Below, in pieces: positions 35,618 to 48,110 of a stretch of 64,000 nt of DNA; positions within the stretch are counted from its first letter, which is position 1, and every line of letters begins with the position of its first letter. Source of the DNA: Lomentospora prolificans (Eukaryota; Ascomycota; Sordariomycetes; Microascales; Microascaceae); contig JARFXM010000010.1 of the NCBI GenBank assembly GCA_029532625.1, forward strand, positions 186,001 to 250,000. Reading direction: 5' to 3'. The notes under the pieces are model-generated. The model was not told the DNA's origin. It saw only the letters and a program-made list of their open reading frames with translations, and ran no database searches. A program made the translations under genes and the position numbers.

Positions 35618-36686
35618 TAGTGACAGCTTGGTGAGGAACCAAGTCTCTAAGATTGTCCGTTGAAGAATAAGCCGAGAATCATAAGAAGATGGGGAACGGA
35701 AATCCTATAGAATCCAACGTGGAAGAACCTAGCCGTTAAGATTTGGTGACGAGGACAGCGCGGGTATCATTACATCTATGCAACGAGGGTCATAGTTACG
35801 GAGTTGCTGATTTTGTTCTTCTTAAAAGGTGGAATAAAAAAGTCTCCGACTGGAACTTGCTGCGCGTCAAATCTCGGAGATCTTGATGAGTTATCTGTTC
35901 CGAAATGATGATAAGAGAAAGCGAGCACAACGACGTGTGGACTCTGCATTAGCAGCAGTCGCGGACTGAAGTCTGAACGCCGAGGTAGGTCGGGAAGGGC
36001 GCCAATGAGTGGTTCCAACGCGGTTAAATGCACATCCCCAGGTTGCCCAGCCCATTCAATGTTCCCGCGCCAGTACACCCACTGAAACTATCGCCCCAAG
36101 CCCATCCTACTCCGAGTTGAGCCTCCTAAATCGCGTGGCCAGCCAGCCAGGCCGATGCCGGAGGTGCTGCCCATTATATGCTCTGGCACCCGTGTGATGC
36201 TAACCCTGCATCAACACCCTTCTGGGTGTGGTCACTGTCGGGCAACCTTGGAAGCTTTCTCGGTGACTTATCGTAGCCCCCTTCGCATCCATTACGCATG
36301 TAAGCCAGCTCAATCGATCACAGTATACATGTATTATCAAATATGATTAAATTACCAAAGACACGCATTATTCCGATATTGTAGGTCCTCAGACCGATTA
36401 ATACTCGTCTTTGACATTATTACAAGCCATGATCTGGCGTCCTCGAGTGCATAACATATTGTAAGACAGATCCACAGAACTAAAACGAGTCTTCCATAAT
36501 ACTACGGCCTATACGCGTGAAGGAAACCGATACGCTAAGTCCAGCACTACCAGGATCAAGGTCCGTTAAGATGCTTGCCGTTACTCTGGCGAGCCTGCCG
36601 GCTGGCGCGGTTAGCGAGTCTAGTCTCGTGGCAAGCAATGGCAAAAAGGACAAAATGCCCAACCCTAGACGCTATGGTTAGTCACT
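35618..36686. other. Convergent intergenic region
   Basis: About 1.07 kb between the plus-strand cyclase gene and the minus-strand membrane-protein gene. No reading frame is convincing. Confidence 0.5.
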
Positions 36687-37282
36687 CTAGCGCGCGGTCC
36701 TCTTCCCGATATAGACTGACCCGATAAGTATGCCAAGAGCGAGCAGTCCGGCCAGACTGCCTTCTGGGAGGATGGCAAGGATAGCAAAACCAGAGTCATA
36801 TCCGCAGTATTCTCCGAAGCAGAGACTGCCAAGGAAGGCGAGAGCGACAGCCATTCCAAGCCATAAAATCAGGTCGAGCGCGACGCATACACCAGGGTGG
36901 ATGCCGCGGTGTCCCTTCCGAAAAGCGAGACAGGTAATTTCAACGGCGTTCCAGGAAAAGGAGATAATAAGCTATTAATATTCCACACGTTAGCCGCGTA
37001 CAAAATCTGTAGCCTGGATAGCGCTGGGCGCCGGTCGAGCGATGGTTGCAGTCGCATTGACTGCATTGGATTCGCAGACTATTATCCTACCTGGGCAGCG
37101 CAGACGGCAAGGGGAAGATTGTTGTTCTCGTCGGGGAGTATTGGGTCTGTCGCCGCAATGGCAGCAACCCAGCCAAGCATCGAGATGGAGAGAATAGCGG
37201 TGATTATGCGGAGCGATAGCTTGATCAGGACCTTGCGCCTGCTCGATACGTGGGCCGCTGGTTTTACTGACTCCATATCCAT
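36687..37282 (-). CDS. Small four-helix membrane protein (MARVEL-like)
   Basis: Predicted exons 37282-37091 and 36971-36687, giving 158 residues. No single frame shows the whole gene; joining the exons at CAG|GTAGGA and AATAG|CTTATT gives a smooth four-helix membrane protein. Hydrophobic segments lie at about residues 20-44, 56-75, 90-110 and 122-145, with a short cytosolic N-terminus rich in Lys/Arg. The layout and the loop between helices 1 and 2 resemble small fungal MARVEL-domain proteins. The role is unknown. The gene lies inside the metabolic run but may be unrelated to it. Confidence 0.6.
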
Positions 37283-39784
37283 GATGTGGATCGGACGAGC
37301 TTTGGAAAGTGAAGCTCAAGCTTGGGTCTTCGTTCAGATGTTGGGCCCGCTGAGAGTAGTTCCTTCGGAAGCCTGGAGCGTTTCAAAAGAGGGAAGTGTG
37401 AGGACTGAAAAATCGACAGATTACTTGACTTGTCTGCTGTGGCCCGCCAATCATGACAGATCCGGTGTTGGAGGATGAGGCGCTTGTCGCCAGCTTCCGT
37501 ATTCAATCCCATCCGCACAAGAATCACACCATGCCATCCACAACAATCGCAGAAAGAGCTGTGAGACCAAAAGCAAGAGAACGATTGGATTGACCCCGTC
37601 CACTTAAACCACGCCTGATGCCATTTCCATTATATAATCGTTTACCACTCCCGAAGCTGGGGTACAAGGCGAGTGTGAAGTGCTTTTTTTTTTTTTTTTT
37701 TTCCCTTCTTTCTCCGCCCTTGGTATGGTAGCCTGTTTCGTCTCTGCCGTCATGGAATCTAAGCTCGACGACCACGACCACCACCGGCAGCTGTAGGATC
37801 CGCTCATTAAGAGTAAACTGTGCCAAAAAGTTGTCAAGTATCATCACCGCTGCTTAGGATGGGCGCAACGAATGAATTCAGAAGTGAAAGAGGCAAATGC
37901 AAGTATGGAATGAAAAGAAATACGATATGCGGGGAATATGACTGTATTAGTGAAGGAAAAGCCTCGAGCCGCTAACTAGGCTCTCTTCCATTTTCCGTCT
38001 CGAGCATTGTAGGTACTTACCAACGTGGTGATATTCTCGACTCTGAGGCCCCTACGTTGCGGTTTCACGGATGAAATCTGTGTAAATCGAGCAGTTAACG
38101 ACAGGTGTATGATATCGAAGATCACAAAATGGATTTAGTCCCTTCAGACGTCGCATTGATGGGAAGGGAAGCGGCGAGTTTTGTCAGGTAGCTCTGTAGT
38201 ACCGAGTTCTCAGTCACCAATGCACCTTAGCATTGCGCAGCTAAATCTGGTATACCTCATGTGAGTATAATATACTTGGGTGTTCGCCACTACTCCCTCA
38301 ATTCATACAACTTTCTTTCAACTTAAAAGATGGCTGGCTTTGGGTTAACCTTCTTAGCTGAAGGATCTGTGTCAGCTAACCGAGGGGTAGACGTCATAGC
38401 TGGCTGTGCATGGGTACAACTGCTGGGGACCTTGGACCACGCATCTCTCAACCGAAGACGCAACGCAATCATATTTTTGGCTACAAGACTAGCTACCCGC
38501 AGATATCCCTTCAGCAGGAATTTTCACATACGCTTACGACTCATCTGCCTTCTGTAACGGCTCGTCGAGCACCACCAAGACCGCAGACAACCTACTTGAC
38601 GAGCTCAGAGGCCTCAGTGTAGATAGGTTCAAGGTACGCATGTCAGTCACGCGGCCAGTGCCACATCATCGATGTCGCCAAGGCCGCCATCGTAAAGGAC
38701 TTGAAAGGAACCTAGAGGAAATCATTTCCTCGGGACTGTGCGATGGTAAACGTTAGCACTTACTTTCAATAATCGGACGGTCCAGACAAGCGCTGGTATT
38801 AACATGAGCACTCAAGCAAGAATATTGGTTGATATATTCGGAACTTCACTCATATAGTTTTATTACGCCCTATTTTGCGTCCTTCAATCCATTCTAGATA
38901 GGATCCCGGTCATGCTAGCTAGATGGAGATGCCCGATCGACCAGAAGCTGTGCATGCTCCCATGAATTCCTTGTAATTACCCCAGAGCTTTGAGCCGGGA
39001 TTACTTTTTTTTTTGTGCAATGTCACAATCCTATCTCTTTTGTCTATCGCGCGTGGTAAATGGCAGTGACTATGGCCAAGTTGTTCTTTGCCGAATCGAA
39101 GACATGCCAGCGCGACGATCCAGAACATTGCTGCCGGGGCCGGCATCAGGGACATGGTGATTCAATTTCAGCTGCTCAGCCAGCTTCCTTGGCCTGATCG
39201 ATCGACCAGGCCTTGGTGTCTAATGCAGCGGCCAGGCGATCCTAAACGATTGAAGCAGACCAGTTGCAGAGACCAACAGGGTTGAGGGCGCACCTCGAAA
39301 AGCCGCAGCACGACCTCGGTATCGAGTGCCGCTGGCTGACCTAGAATGGATTGCCTTCGGCTGTCTAAATGTGGTCGCATTCCCTTTCCAACATTCCTTA
39401 TCTCAAGGACGTGCGTGATATGCTCGCCCAAGCCAGCATTTAAGGATCAACTATTCCTAGCCCAGACTAGTGAACGCCTGGCCAGGGCCAGCTAGCGTCC
39501 TCCGTCCCCTCCCCCGCATTCTTCCCCGCGGGGAACCCTGTCAGCCCGGTATTATTAGAGAATCCTGTCGGGTAACCGAAGTGTAAATCGTTGCAGCTGC
39601 TAACGCAAAAGATAAATCAGCCCTTAACCCCCCTGGTGGCTGGCGTTGCTCCATGATAATGTCTGAGAAGCCTTCTGCCTAAGCCATACATAGTATTTGA
39701 TGCTTGGTAGAATCTTCTTTGCAATACATAGCAACCAGAAATTGTCCTTCTGTTCCCTGCCAAAAGCAGGAATCAAACAACGCA
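37283..39784. other. Intergenic region with possible gene remnant
   Basis: About 2.5 kb. Around 38330-38760 on the plus strand a protein-like patch (FTYAYDSSAFCNG, LLDELRGLSVDRFK) appears in frames that do not join cleanly, so it may be a broken or short unknown gene. A run of 19 T lies at 37684-37702. Confidence 0.35.
37684..37702. repeat. Poly-T homopolymer, 19 bases
   Basis: An uninterrupted run of 19 T followed by a C/T-rich stretch. It lies about 400 bases upstream of the minus-strand membrane-protein gene start. Confidence 0.9.
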
Positions 39785-40985
39785 ATGTGCACAGACGCAG
39801 TGCCACCTCCTCAGCACGAAATCCCTTCAGGGGAGACGATAAAAGTCAGCATGATAAACACGGTCAACTTTGGACCTGGCAACGTTGCAAAGCTGATGGG
39901 GCCACCCGTTCCATACGTTGAGCATTTCGGGACGAGTCCAGCTTTGTCCTTTCTACTGGAGCATAGCTCCGGCCGCAAACTCGTCTTTGACCTGGGTGTC
40001 CGCAAGGACTACCTCAACCTTGCTCCTAAGATCTCCAATTACATTCCGACCACGCCGTACAAGTTCGACGTTACCCAGGACGTGATTGAGGTCCTGGAAG
40101 AGAACGGTATTAAAGGAGAAGATATCGAGGCCGTAATATGGAGGTAATTACGATTCTTGTCTAACAAACAATATTCCGAGTCTAACACTTCAGAAGCCAC
40201 TACCACTGGGATCACATTGGCAACCCGTCCCTGTTCCCTCCTACTACCGACCTCATCGTCGGCCCTGGTTTCAAAGAAAAGATGCTCCCGGGCGCGCCCG
40301 CTAACCCTGAGTCCGAAATCCTTGAGAGCGACTATGAGTGAGTTAGGTCCCGTAAGATATTCAGTATATTACCAGAGCTAACAAAAGAGTCAGGGGCCGA
40401 ACTCTCCGCGAAATTACTTGCACAGGCGAAGGATCTCTCAAGATTGGCAAATTTTCCGCCTTCGACTACTTCGGTGATGGCTCCTTTTATCTCCTCGACA
40501 CACCCGGCCACGCAGTCGGCCATCTCAACGGTCTCGCGCGAACCACCAAAAATCCGGACACGTTCGTCTGGCTCGGCGGCGATATCGCCCACTTCGGAGG
40601 CGAGTATCGTCCGTCTCAATACCTACCCATCCCAGACAACATCGAGCCGCACACGGGCTTCATTCCTAAGCATAAGCCGTTTTGTCCCGGCGAGGAGTTC
40701 GCCAAGCTTCAGGAGTCGCGCGGAAGGAAGCCGAACGAGCCCCTGTACGAAGTTAGGTTTGGAACGGACCCGGTTTTGGCTATGGAAACCATTGGCCATA
40801 TGCAGGAGTTTGATGTCAACGACAACATTTTTGTCATTATCGCGCACGATCGGGATGTGCGAGACTTGGTCCCTCACTTCCCTGAGAAGCTGAACGATTG
40901 GAAGGAGAAAGGTTACGCGAAGAAGCTAAAGTGGGCATTCCTGAGAGACTTGGACGCGTATTGGAAGTATGTGAATGTCATCTAA
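39785..40985 (+). CDS. Metallo-beta-lactamase-fold hydrolase, lactonase type
   Basis: Predicted exons 39785-40143, 40194-40337 and 40394-40985, giving 364 residues. The zinc-binding motif SHYHWDH (H122, H124, D126, H127) spans the first splice junction, which supports it. Further ligands are expected in LDTPGHAVGH and WLGGDIAH. The layout (FLLEHSSGRKLVFDLGVRKD before the motif, VGPGFKEKMLPG after it) fits the fungal group annotated as N-acyl-homoserine-lactonase-like. Such enzymes open lactone or amide rings. It is cytosolic, with no signal peptide. An upstream in-frame ATG at 39704 would add 27 residues; 39785 is preferred because the extra part is unlike the family. Neighbours suggest a degradative role. 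Confidence 0.88.
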
Positions 40986-41770
40986 GGAGGAGCAGTCATT
41001 CAACTAGTTAGCCCTATGACTGCTGAAATTTTGTATTAACGTATTTATGACGGGCTGTAGTCGTGGTGAAACGAAACATCTTAGGGTAAATGATATTATT
41101 TCCAATCCTTTCTGTATAGCAACTATTGTTATGATAATGCTAGTACGATCTTCTAGCATAGATTAGAATCTTCCATTGCTGGCTTTGTCCCTGCAAAACT
41201 GCCCCAAGGGTGTGTCATAGCTATTACTCCAAGGGGTTCGCCACTCGGAGAAGCAATCAATCCCGCCTATCTATGGAGTACAGTTGGTGGCACCCATGGT
41301 CTTGGAACCGATATCCTAGTCCCGAAGAGTGGTTACCGAGAAGGTGGTGCTCCCCCGCTCGGGCTAATGTTGTATCACATGCGGAGTAACACTGGGGAGC
41401 TAGCTATCGATGGCTGAGCGTCAGTGGAATCCTGTATTTCGCTTGGCTCGGGAAATTTGGGCTTTCCCTTATCTTTCTCGTCTCCCTGTCCAGAGATGAA
41501 AATCTATGTTTCAATCGCAGCTGTCGCTTGTCAATTCTGCGTAGGAGTCAATGTATTTTATACGGCAAAGTTATATCCAACTGCTACTAGTCGTCAGAGT
41601 ATTATATACGATAGGAATGCCTTCGAAGTTTTGTGCTTGTGTGTAGAAGGTGCACTGGACAAGGCGGCTCAGTGGTGCATCGCTTTCATGGGGGTGATTA
41701 CACTGTTCGTGATTTGTAGATTCGGAAAACGATACCTTGATAACGAATTACTGCTGAGGTCCGTTCATGG
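40986..41770. other. Convergent intergenic region
   Basis: About 785 bases between the lactonase-type gene and the tail of the alcohol dehydrogenase gene. A plus-strand frame with a signal-like start (MKIYVSIAAVACQF, from about 41496) runs into the 3' end of the dehydrogenase on the other strand; it is not accepted as a gene. Confidence 0.4.
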
Positions 41771-43189
41771 CTATTCTTGCAGCAACGCAACCCGGCCCTT
41801 AATCTTCCCTGCAACGAGATCATTCAACACAGTTGGGAAGTCCTCTAGTTTCCCAGGCCCAACTAAGGGCTTGATAACCCCCTTCGCTATTAGCTGGAGC
41901 ACCTCTTCTAAGTCTGATACTTGTCCCCCATAGGAAAATTTGAAACTCAGTCGCTTCCTAGTCCCAATCTTCATGTGAACAATGTTTTGTTGGTCCATAC
42001 TTCCCACGTTGACAATCTTGCCTGCTCGGCGGACTGTACGACCATGTCTGGTTAGTCTATAGCGGAAGCCAACCACGAGATCCTGCCAGACCTCTTTGAT
42101 TCACTTACCAATGTGTTGGGCATCCTCGAAAGTTTGATGCTTCCCAACGAAGTCGAGCACGATATCGACTTTGCCGTAGAGACCATTCTCCTCAATCCAG
42201 GCCGGAGGTGACTTTCCCACCGGGACAACATCAGACCGCGGAATGCCAAGCTGAACGGCCTCGTCAAGCAGGTCATCCCGGATATCAGAGACAATGACCC
42301 GTGCGCCAATGCCATGAATGATCTGTAGCGCGTTGAAGCCGAGGCCTCCAAGACCAAACAGAAAGACCGTGTCTGAAGCTTTCACCTTCGCCCTACGCTT
42401 CACGGCATGGTAAGCTGTTGTCACAGCATCGCAAGCGACAGCAGCTTCGGAAGGAGTTACGCCTAAATTTCTAGCTTCAGTACACGCGTTGCGCTCTCCA
42501 TCATTCTATCGAATACAAAAATTTAAGAGGGCCATCTTACCATCGGGAACCTTCACCAGGGCGCGCTGGTCAATCGCCGCGTATCGAGCGTAGAAGCCGT
42601 CTTCGCCAATACCCGAGTGATGGCACCGCTCGCAGATCTGAGGAAGGTTGCGACTGCATTCAGGGCAGTCAGAAGCTCCGCAGCCTGGCACCGAAAACAT
42701 AGCGACTACATCTCCCTGTGAAGTGCCGTGTGAGTCTATGGGTCAGACGCAAGGCGGTATACTAGCATAAGAGAAGTAACGACTTAATGATACCACTTTG
42801 AAGTTCTTCACTTGAGCGCCGAGCTTGACGATCTGGCCACAACCTTCGTGTCCCTTGTACTATGGTTAGCTCGCTCAGTCGTACGATTCTGTTAGGCTTC
42901 GAGCTTATACACACAAGCGTCCATTTGTCCTTAAACCAGGCCGGCTGGGTCTCTATCGTCAATTGAGAATAATCACTCCGACAGACTGCGTAGTGGTAAC
43001 TCTTCGAGTCAGCTCTTGGGCTTGGTCTGGAGCCTCGATATGCCATCTCTTACCACCGCTAGCTATCATCTGGCATAGAACGCCAGTTGGGGTTACTTCA
43101 GGCACAGGAACCTCCTCCCATACCGGCTCCGGGTTGCCTCTATGCTTCCTCCAAGCAAACATCGTTTGTGGAATTTGTTCCGTCGCCAT
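41771..43189 (-). CDS. Zinc-dependent alcohol dehydrogenase (MDR superfamily)
   Basis: Predicted six exons: 43189-43054, 42985-42915, 42859-42794, 42715-42541, 42462-42109 and 42033-41771, giving 354 residues. Catalytic zinc ligands are expected at C47 (VCRSD) and H73/E74 (GHEGCG). A structural-zinc loop holds C103, C108, C111 and C119; the first is two residues further away than the usual CX2CX2CX7C. The Rossmann loop is FLFGLGGLGFNALQ. The enzyme should oxidise an alcohol or reduce an aldehyde with NAD(P) in the cytosol. Two acceptors (before exons 5 and 6) were chosen over nearer AGs to keep phase. It lies between a lactonase-type hydrolase and an anion carrier, in keeping with a catabolic set. 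Confidence 0.87.
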
Positions 43190-44034
43190 GATTGAAGAGA
43201 ATAGGATTGGTATAAAACTGACTGGCTACAGTTAAACTCAAGGTCGGGCCATTTAACGGGATGCTATGGGCTAAACATGGGCTCGAATGAACGTATTTAT
43301 GCTTCCGCGATGACGCGAAAGGATGCTTAGCTGCTTTCGTACATGAAGCCGGCCATTAAATCATGGGGAAGTCTTGGCGTACCCTCAATTCCTTCCCTGT
43401 TTTCATCCCCATGTAAATTTGGGGGGTGACGCTTTTCCCAAACTAACCTCGCCTAGTATGGGGCCGAGATGCCAAGAGCGCACGTCTCGCTTTCCCCGCC
43501 TTCTTCGCTATGAGTTTCCCCAACGACGCTAACTTGTCCAGCCATGTCAGGAAAACAAGCCCATGCAGATATGTATAGAATATCCGAACATGATTGAAGC
43601 CGCGATCGATTCTGGACGTGTCCAATGTCGGTATACTCAGGTTAGGCATCGCGCGTCGCGGTTGAGAGAACGACATAGTCGTCAAGGGGGACCATGCATC
43701 GGGATCGATAGTTTCTTTTGGCTAGTGTGTTACCGAACCCCATCTCGGTATTACGCATTAGGATAGACGGATACCACATCCATCATAGCTTCCCCGCGCC
43801 ACTAGCTATCGCCCCAGATTTTGCATCCGGGGAATCTGGGGTATTCCATCGCTCCTCTGCAGTTTGCGAATTCTACATAAGACCAGTCCCACGGCACCGG
43901 GATATCAACATCGTGTTGACCTTCCCCAGGTCCAGGGCCCCGGAAAGCTAGCTTAGACTTCAGTTTTCATCTATCCTAAGCTGTCCAAGTGCCTGACGAT
44001 CATCCCAGAGCTCGAGTCAACCAAGGCCTCAGTT
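43190..44034. promoter_or_regulatory. Divergent intergenic region between the alcohol dehydrogenase and Dal5-type MFS genes
   Basis: About 845 bases between two outward-facing start codons, 43189 on the minus strand and 44035 on the plus strand. It must hold both promoters and could allow shared control. No specific site is assigned. Confidence 0.5.
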
Positions 44035-46106
44035 ATGTCCGACGTGGAGAAATCCGGCGCGGTGCGCCAGGCGGATCACCTGGAGAAGGTCGACTCCACA
44101 ACCAAAAGCCCACAGGTCGTCGACACGGTCCATCAAGATGAGGCAATGAAGGTCCTCGCCAACTATAATGGTGACCTGGAGTGGACCGAAGCAGACGAGA
44201 AGAAGCTGCGACGCAAGATTGACTGGAGGCTCATGCCCGTTTTGTGCCTGACATATTCTCTCCAATACTACGATAAGGCTATGCTTGGCCAAGCGGTATG
44301 TGCTAGATCCTATTTGTCACACTTTTGCATTTCTATTCGAGCTAATACGGATTGAACAAGGCCCTCTTCGGTCTCCGAACAGATTTGGATCTGATGACAG
44401 GCAACCGGTATTCCATGTAAGCAACCCAATTTAGCGATGTAGCTATGTTGTTGCTCAGCATGCGATTTCGTATTACGTGTCCGTGTCATCATTAATCTTA
44501 GTCGTCTAATTAGGTCTTCCTCGATATTCTATCTTGGGTTCATCATTGGTGCATACCCTGTCATGATTCTAGCCCAGCGATTTCCGGTTGAACGCGTGGC
44601 CTCGATAACAGTTGTCCTCTGGGGTCTATGCCTCCTGCTCAGCACTGTCTGCCACAACTACCAGGGGCTGTATGCTCAGAGGTTCTTCCTCGACGTGCTC
44701 GAGAGTGGCATTAGCCCTATGTTCATGCTCGTGGTTGGCAGTTGGTATAAGAAGGACGAGCAAGCTCTGCGCATGGGGTAAGTCGTGTCGACTCTCCCCA
44801 CCCTTTTCTCTCTTCTACTTCCTGAAAGCCTCTCTAACACGTACCTTAGCATTTGGTACTGCTGTACTGGTTATGTTTCAATCTTCTCACCCCTGATCAA
44901 CTGGGGCTGGGGTCAGATTGGCGGCGGCGTTTCGTCTTGGAGATACATGTTCTACTTCGCTGGTGGAATAACGATGATATGGGGTGTTGCCCTTCTCTGG
45001 GTATGTTATGCACACTCTTTCCAATATCTTTCAGAAGTATCTCTTCCTAATTTCAAGTCATAGGTGCTACCTGGAGAACCGATTAGGGCACGTGGTCTAT
45101 CCGATCGGGAGCGATACTTAGCTGTCGCCAGGCTTCGAAGCAACAACGCTGGAATCCGCAACACCCACTTCAAGATTGCCCAGGTCAAAGAGCTGCTTCT
45201 TGATATCAAGTTTTGGCTTCTCTTCTGGATTTCCACGCTATGCATGATTGCCAATGGCCCGATCTCTACATTCCTGCCCATCATTATCAATTCCTTTGGC
45301 TTCGGTCCTTTCAATTCACTACTTCTTCTCATGCCTTGCGGGTTCTACTCTGGCACTATGTGTCTGCTCTGCTGTTGGGCTTGCTACAAGTTCAGAAACG
45401 TCCGTGCTTATCTCTTCTCTGGGGCGGAGACGATTGCTATACTTTCTTGCTTGCTACTTGTCCTACTACCCCGCGAAGTTCGTTTCGTCCCTTTGACTTT
45501 AATTTTGTTGTCTGGTACTAATATCCTTGTAGAAGAAAGGTCCCCTACTATTTGCAGCCATCATCCTCCCCATCGTGGGGGCTAGTTACGGCGTTTTGAT
45601 GAGTATTCAGGTATTATGATTTGGCCTCAAAATCTCAATATTAGCGGCTTGTATCCTAACCCATGTACCATAGGTCGCCAATACTGCAGGGTATACTAAG
45701 AAGTCGATTGCTTCATCCGGTTTGTTCATCGGCTACTGTGTTGGTAAGTCTCGCGCGCCAGCTATTACATTGTGATTTCTTCGTCGGTCTTGGTCATGGT
45801 ACACTAACGACTCGATTCACAGGAAATTTTATCGGGCCCCTCGTTTTCAGACCTGAGGATGCTCCCCGATATGTCCCAGGATTCGCCGTGGTTATTGTGA
45901 CATCATTTCTCTCGATTGTCCTCATGTTACTTTATCGATTTGTCTGCGCACGAGAGAACCGTAAGAGAGACGAAGTTGGCGCCGAGAGCTTTAACAACGC
46001 CTTTAACGATGATCTGACCGACAAGACGGTATGGTATCCCAATTTCGAGCCTTGAAACCTAATACTAATCGGTTTACAGAACGCCCAGTTCAGATATATC
46101 CTCTGA
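44035..46106 (+). CDS. MFS anion transporter, Dal5/allantoate-permease type
   Basis: Predicted nine exons: 44035-44295, 44361-44416, 44514-44777, 44850-45000, 45064-45477, 45533-45610, 45674-45743, 45823-46028 and 46080-46106, giving 508 residues. All phases close. Family landmarks are the cytosolic N-terminus ending in RKIDWRLMPVLCLTYSLQYYDKAMLG, FYLGFIIGAYPVMILAQRFP, WGLCLLLSTVCHNYQGLYAQRFFLDVLESGISP, VANTAGYTKKS, GNFIGPLVFRPEDAP, and the closing NAQFRYIL. The family moves organic anions (allantoate, vitamins, carboxylates) into the cell with protons across the plasma membrane. Intron 1 uses an AAG acceptor. The last exon is only 27 bases. It is convergent with the Zn2Cys6 regulator, which may control it. 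Confidence 0.9.
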
Positions 46107-46348
46107 GCTCGATGGGTTATGGAAGTGTCTGTGCTCAGAGAAGGTCATAGCAACCCTTATCAGTTATACCTCGAAATAAATGTGTTTAAAACGTAGGAAT
46201 TCGGTCAACAGTGCTGGTGAAGGGCTGTATATTGATGTGGGGCAATCGATCGACATATGGATACGCAACCTAGATATTCAACCTGCTTGCCCTTGGGCCC
46301 TAACGCATACATTGCCGGTTCTTATTTTATTCCCAACATAATAAACGT

Positions 46349-48110
46349 CTACATGAAGATGTATGGCTTTTCAAACAAGCTTCCCCAAGTATTTCCATGC
46401 TCACGCTGTCGCACACCATTCCAGATCTCTTCAAGGAGGTCTCTCGCTACTAGCGGCGGGCATGTACCCAGAGTCTCACTGATCCACTCCAACTCTAATT
46501 TCACAAACTTCTGCAAGGAAGTATCGGATGGACTTATTTCTGTTCCCGCGACAAATATCGGCCATAGGACTAATTTCCGCAATTGGAGGCCGCTTGGCGA
46601 CGTGTCCGTTGATACCACTACCAGGTCCCTTACAAGACACAGGATCGCAGCCGTCTTCTGTCTCACCAAGGTGGATGACAGTGTGTCTGTCGAGTTTGGT
46701 GCATGAGCCTTTTCCACTCCACCCGAGGAAGGGCCAAGGGAGGCGATGCAATAGAGAAGAGCGGCCGCTTGGTAGATCCGGCCGATGATGGACCAATCTA
46801 GTGGTTCGCTGGTATTACTTGCTGGGGTGAGGCTACTGGCGCCGATATGGCCGGGAAAGCGCTGGGATGCAACCTCTGCGGCCCATCTCGCAGGAGAAAA
46901 CGCAGCGATGTGATGGAGAAGGAGCCTAAAATCGGACCCGTCGGGATCATGAAGGGGATCAACTGCACGGCGCGAACGGGCAGAGTTGATGTGGATGATG
47001 TCGGCAAGCAGATCGACGGGGCAGGGGATACAAGTAGCTAGACCATGGTCGAATAGTTGGGGTAGAAGCGGGATGATATCAAGTTGCCTTTGCGCTCTTG
47101 CTATTTCGACCAAGGGGGAGGTGGTAGTTCCAAAAACATCAATCCTAATAGCGCCTCTAGTCAGATATGAACTGCCTGGGTAACGATGATATCCCGAGGA
47201 CATACAGAACAAAGTATCTCAATAGGTGTGTCAGGCATCCAGCAGATACAAGTGCTGAAATGCCTCCCTTCATCTCAATGATGGATGCCGCGCCGTCGCT
47301 ATGCGACCTCCAATGAGGAGAGATCATGTGTTGAATCTGCAAGGGGGAACATAAAAATTAGTATTAGCCGATGACAAGCTTTGCAAACATGAAATGATCG
47401 TACCTCTGTCATCTGAAATATGACAATGGAGGCCAGTGGAGAGTCGTCGTTGACTTGCCCGGTCTCTGAGAGAGAGCCAGTGATGGATCGGATAGCGACG
47501 CCTCGGTGCTCTTGTAACCGTTTCACAAGAATGGTGTGGTCTTCTTTTGGCAACCGTTGGCGCGATTGGAACATCCGATGACCAAGCGCGGAGCACACAA
47601 TGGTCTCCGCAATCGAGGAGCTAAGATACGGCAGGGCGCGAGGGGGTAGATAGTAGGGGCAGTAGGGGCCAGTTTGCCCAGTGGCAGAGAGGTCCCCGCA
47701 TATATTTTCATTGTCTGCAGGGAATAATATGGACAAGGGTGAGCATGCACTCCACGGGTAGTTAGGATGAGGTACATACAATAGATGACAGCTTCACGTA
47801 TGGAGCTTGTAGGATCGAAGAGCTTGACGCGATTGACTGGGAGAGTATTAACGACGTTGACCTCTCGGGTGTCGCCCACTGCTAGATGATTCTTATTTGA
47901 CGGTGCACCATGTTTATTATTGCTGGTCCGATTCTGTCGCCGCTTCGGTCTGCTCGTGCAGGGTTGGGCCCATTTTAGCGGCTTGACTGTGAAGCCCGGA
48001 CATTCGAAGCCACGGGCCGAGCACTTTCTGCATGCTGGTTTTGTCAAGTCGCAGACAAGCCGTCTTTTGCGGCACTCCCAGCACTGTTTGGGTCCCTCCA
48101 TCAAAGACAA
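46349..48110 (-). CDS. Zn2Cys6 transcription factor with fungal-specific regulatory region
   Basis: Predicted exons 48110-47780, 47714-47404, 47336-47206 and 47156-46349, giving 526 residues. The zinc cluster has cysteines at 10, 13, 20, 27, 30 and 37 (CX2CX6CX6CX2CX6C) with a KRR basic stretch. The region after it, with SSIREAVIYY, IIEMKGGISAL and HLLRYFVL, fits the fungal-specific transcription factor domain 2 type (PF11951). It is a nuclear regulator. It closes the run of metabolic genes from 27.5 kb, as local regulators often do. The start could also be the internal ATG three codons later (MEGPKQ). Confidence 0.88.

Noticed and set aside
41424..41933. Plus-strand 169-codon frame with a signal-peptide-like internal start
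   Set aside because: Its C-terminal third is the antisense of the alcohol dehydrogenase 3' exon, and the front part has no recognised domain.
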